Source: Nectonema munidae
Lineage: Eukaryota; Nematomorpha; Nectonematoida; Nectonematidae
Assembly: GCA_030549495.1 (NCBI GenBank)
Contig: JAUIRK010000570.1
Span: 1,589,501 to 1,653,500 of the forward strand
Direction of reading: 5' to 3'
DNA: 64,000 bases
Below the pieces are notes generated by a model. The model searched no databases. It saw only the letters and a program-made list of their open reading frames with translations, and was not told the DNA's origin. The position numbers and the translations under genes were made by a program. This document shows positions 62,630 to 64,000 of this stretch, one piece after another (the first letter of the stretch is position 1; each line of letters opens with the position of its first letter).

Positions 62630-62766
62630 TTTTTTTAGTTATCGGTATCAAGGGAAAAATATTCTTCCATAGCTGGACAGATGCTAAGGGTAGTCACGAT
62701 TGGGAATCGAACCTAGACCATCTGGATCGAGACCCTAAACTTCTACCACTAGACCATCTACCTTAG
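62630..62766 (-). mobile_element. tRNA-derived SINE, copy 3
   Basis: On the minus strand: GGTAGATGGTCTAGTGGTAG at the head (A-box region), then GGTTCGATTCC (perfect B box), a CGTGACTACCCTTAGCATCT body and a GATACCGATAACTAAAAAAA tail. This is the best kept copy. The B box lies about 45 bp past the A box, as in tRNA genes. Confidence 0.85.
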
Positions 62767-64000
62767 CTTGCGTTTGAATTAGGCGTCAAAGCTTCGTTCT
62801 TCATAGTTCACACAAGCTGTGTAATTTTGACTTCTCGATGAAAATATCCCACGTTATCTTCACTTTTGGACAATAAATAGACCAAAAGTTCGTTGATTCT
62901 CAAATTCGAGCCAAAAAATTGAATGTAAATAGTGTTCAATTTTTATTACAGACGTCCCATATTTTTCGCCACATATCACTTTCACTTTATATAGCTAAAC
63001 ATCTAAAAATCATGTGAAAATAAAATTTAAATGAAACAAGCAATCCTTTTACATTTGTTTTATAATATACTTCATACCTCTTTCTTCTTGTTACAGATTT
63101 ATCCAAATTATAATTAAAATAAAATAGCAATGTTACTGATTTAAAATGATCCAGCATTCGTATGCCTGTACGTACAAGTGGACACAATAATTAACAGGGA
63201 CAGATCCAGAACTTTATGAAGTCAAAGAAATGGATGTTATTTTCAAGGGCTGACTAAAAATAAACTATTTTATGTATATTTTTTGAATATGTAGTGACAG
63301 CATCAAAATTTATTTTAAACATACGCTTTTCCAAATCTAAAAGAAAATGAAATATGTGTCTGAAATTTTTTGTCTTACTTATTCCGGTAGACTAAGAAAA
63401 CAATTGTCCCTGTAATGTAACAAAATGCACGATTAAATTCAATAATAATAATTATTAGACAAACAAAAGCAGTTTGTATAAAGTTTACAATATTTGTTCT
63501 AAACAAAACTCCTTTTTTTTATCCCATTTTCATGTTTAAGACATCTTTTGCAAATATTCAAGAACGAATTGCGATCAATATTTGGGTTCGAGCAAAAAAA
63601 ATTGCATGAGGGAAAAGTTGAGCAATCAAATCACCAAAAACATCCACTCTTCTTTTTGTATTGCACATTTAATTTCACAATAGTGGAAGTAAAATGCTGC
63701 AATGTTTGTTTCGCTACAAAATGCTTTGCGGTTTGTTCGGCTTCAATGGGTGATATACGATTCAAAATGTATGAAGATCTTTTTTTAAATTTGCTATGTC
63801 TTTATTCAAAGTTTATTGTCATTGTGTATCTATTAATTAAATACTTTAAAATAAAAAATCTCAAAATATGTTAATCTAAATTCGTTATTTCAATCCTAAC
63901 TAAGAACGCTGAATATTTAAAAGATTTAAAAAGAGAGAGATTTGATTTAAAAAAAGGAGTAATTTTTTTTTTTTACTAAATCATTTTGTAACAGCTGCCT
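62767..64000. other. Presumed intron to the window end
   Basis: No exon for the first flytrap lobe is found here. A plus-strand open frame of 108 codons at 63548-63874 has no match and no context. Confidence 0.4.

Noticed and set aside
63548-63874. Plus-strand open frame of 108 codons near the window end
   Set aside because: Cys and Phe scattered without motif spacing, no similarity, opposite strand to the receptor gene.
1-64000. Possible LTR or virus-like element behind the zinc knuckles at 44.2 kb and the RNase H at 43.4 kb
   Set aside because: The zinc knuckles, endonuclease type and late RNase H order belong to I/R1-like LINEs; no LTRs, protease or integrase were seen.

Overview
The window looks like one long, intron-rich, very AT-rich animal gene locus. 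Nearly the whole span, 62096 down to 4698 on the minus strand, is the 3' two thirds or more of a gene for a class C G-protein-coupled receptor, best read as a metabotropic GABA-B receptor subunit 2 homologue (GABA-B-R2). I recognise sixteen exons. Eleven (491 codons) form an unbroken, phase-consistent chain that aligns, from memory, with vertebrate GABBR2 and Drosophila GABA-B-R2: the second lobe of the Venus-flytrap domain, then all seven membrane helices. Four further exons towards the gene's 3' end, plus a long last exon, give the intracellular tail; their joins are less certain. The first exons (signal peptide and first lobe) are not here and should lie beyond position 64000. The organism is an arthropod or close relative by protein similarity; heavy AT bias and many DNA transposons would suit a crustacean such as a sea louse, but that is an inference.

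The exons are small islands (36-496 nt) in introns of 63 nt to 9.4 kb, and the introns hold the transposons. From left to right: a tandem repeat at 1.05-1.67 kb; a degraded hAT transposase at 11.8-12.8 kb; a piggyBac transposase fragment at 16.3-16.9 kb; a tRNA-derived SINE and a 54-copy TGAA array at 19.8-20.6 kb; a Mutator-like (MULE) transposase with a large hairpin and a 1.09-kb foldback element at 22.0-24.9 kb; a LINE 3' fragment at 25.5-26.3 kb; a second degraded hAT at 28.4-28.9 kb; a long inverted-repeat element at 32.5-33.1 kb; a hAT element with intact 8-bp target duplications at 39.4-41.7 kb; an internally deleted RNase H-bearing LINE at 42.8-45.1 kb; two head-to-head CR1/L2/Jockey-like LINEs at 47.3-53.7 kb; and two more SINE copies at 46.7 and 62.6 kb.

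The most unusual structure is a family of about 138-bp TTAA-bounded miniature elements (piggyBac type) in at least five good copies. They share a core but fall into three subtypes. Each subtype has its own ends, complementary to each other, and its own 18-20-bp palindrome at the same inner position, as if the fold and not the sequence were kept. Some copies sit end to end sharing one TTAA. No virus-like or LTR element was recognised, and no bacterial-type features, CRISPR array or rRNA was seen. The only tRNA-like sequences are SINE heads.
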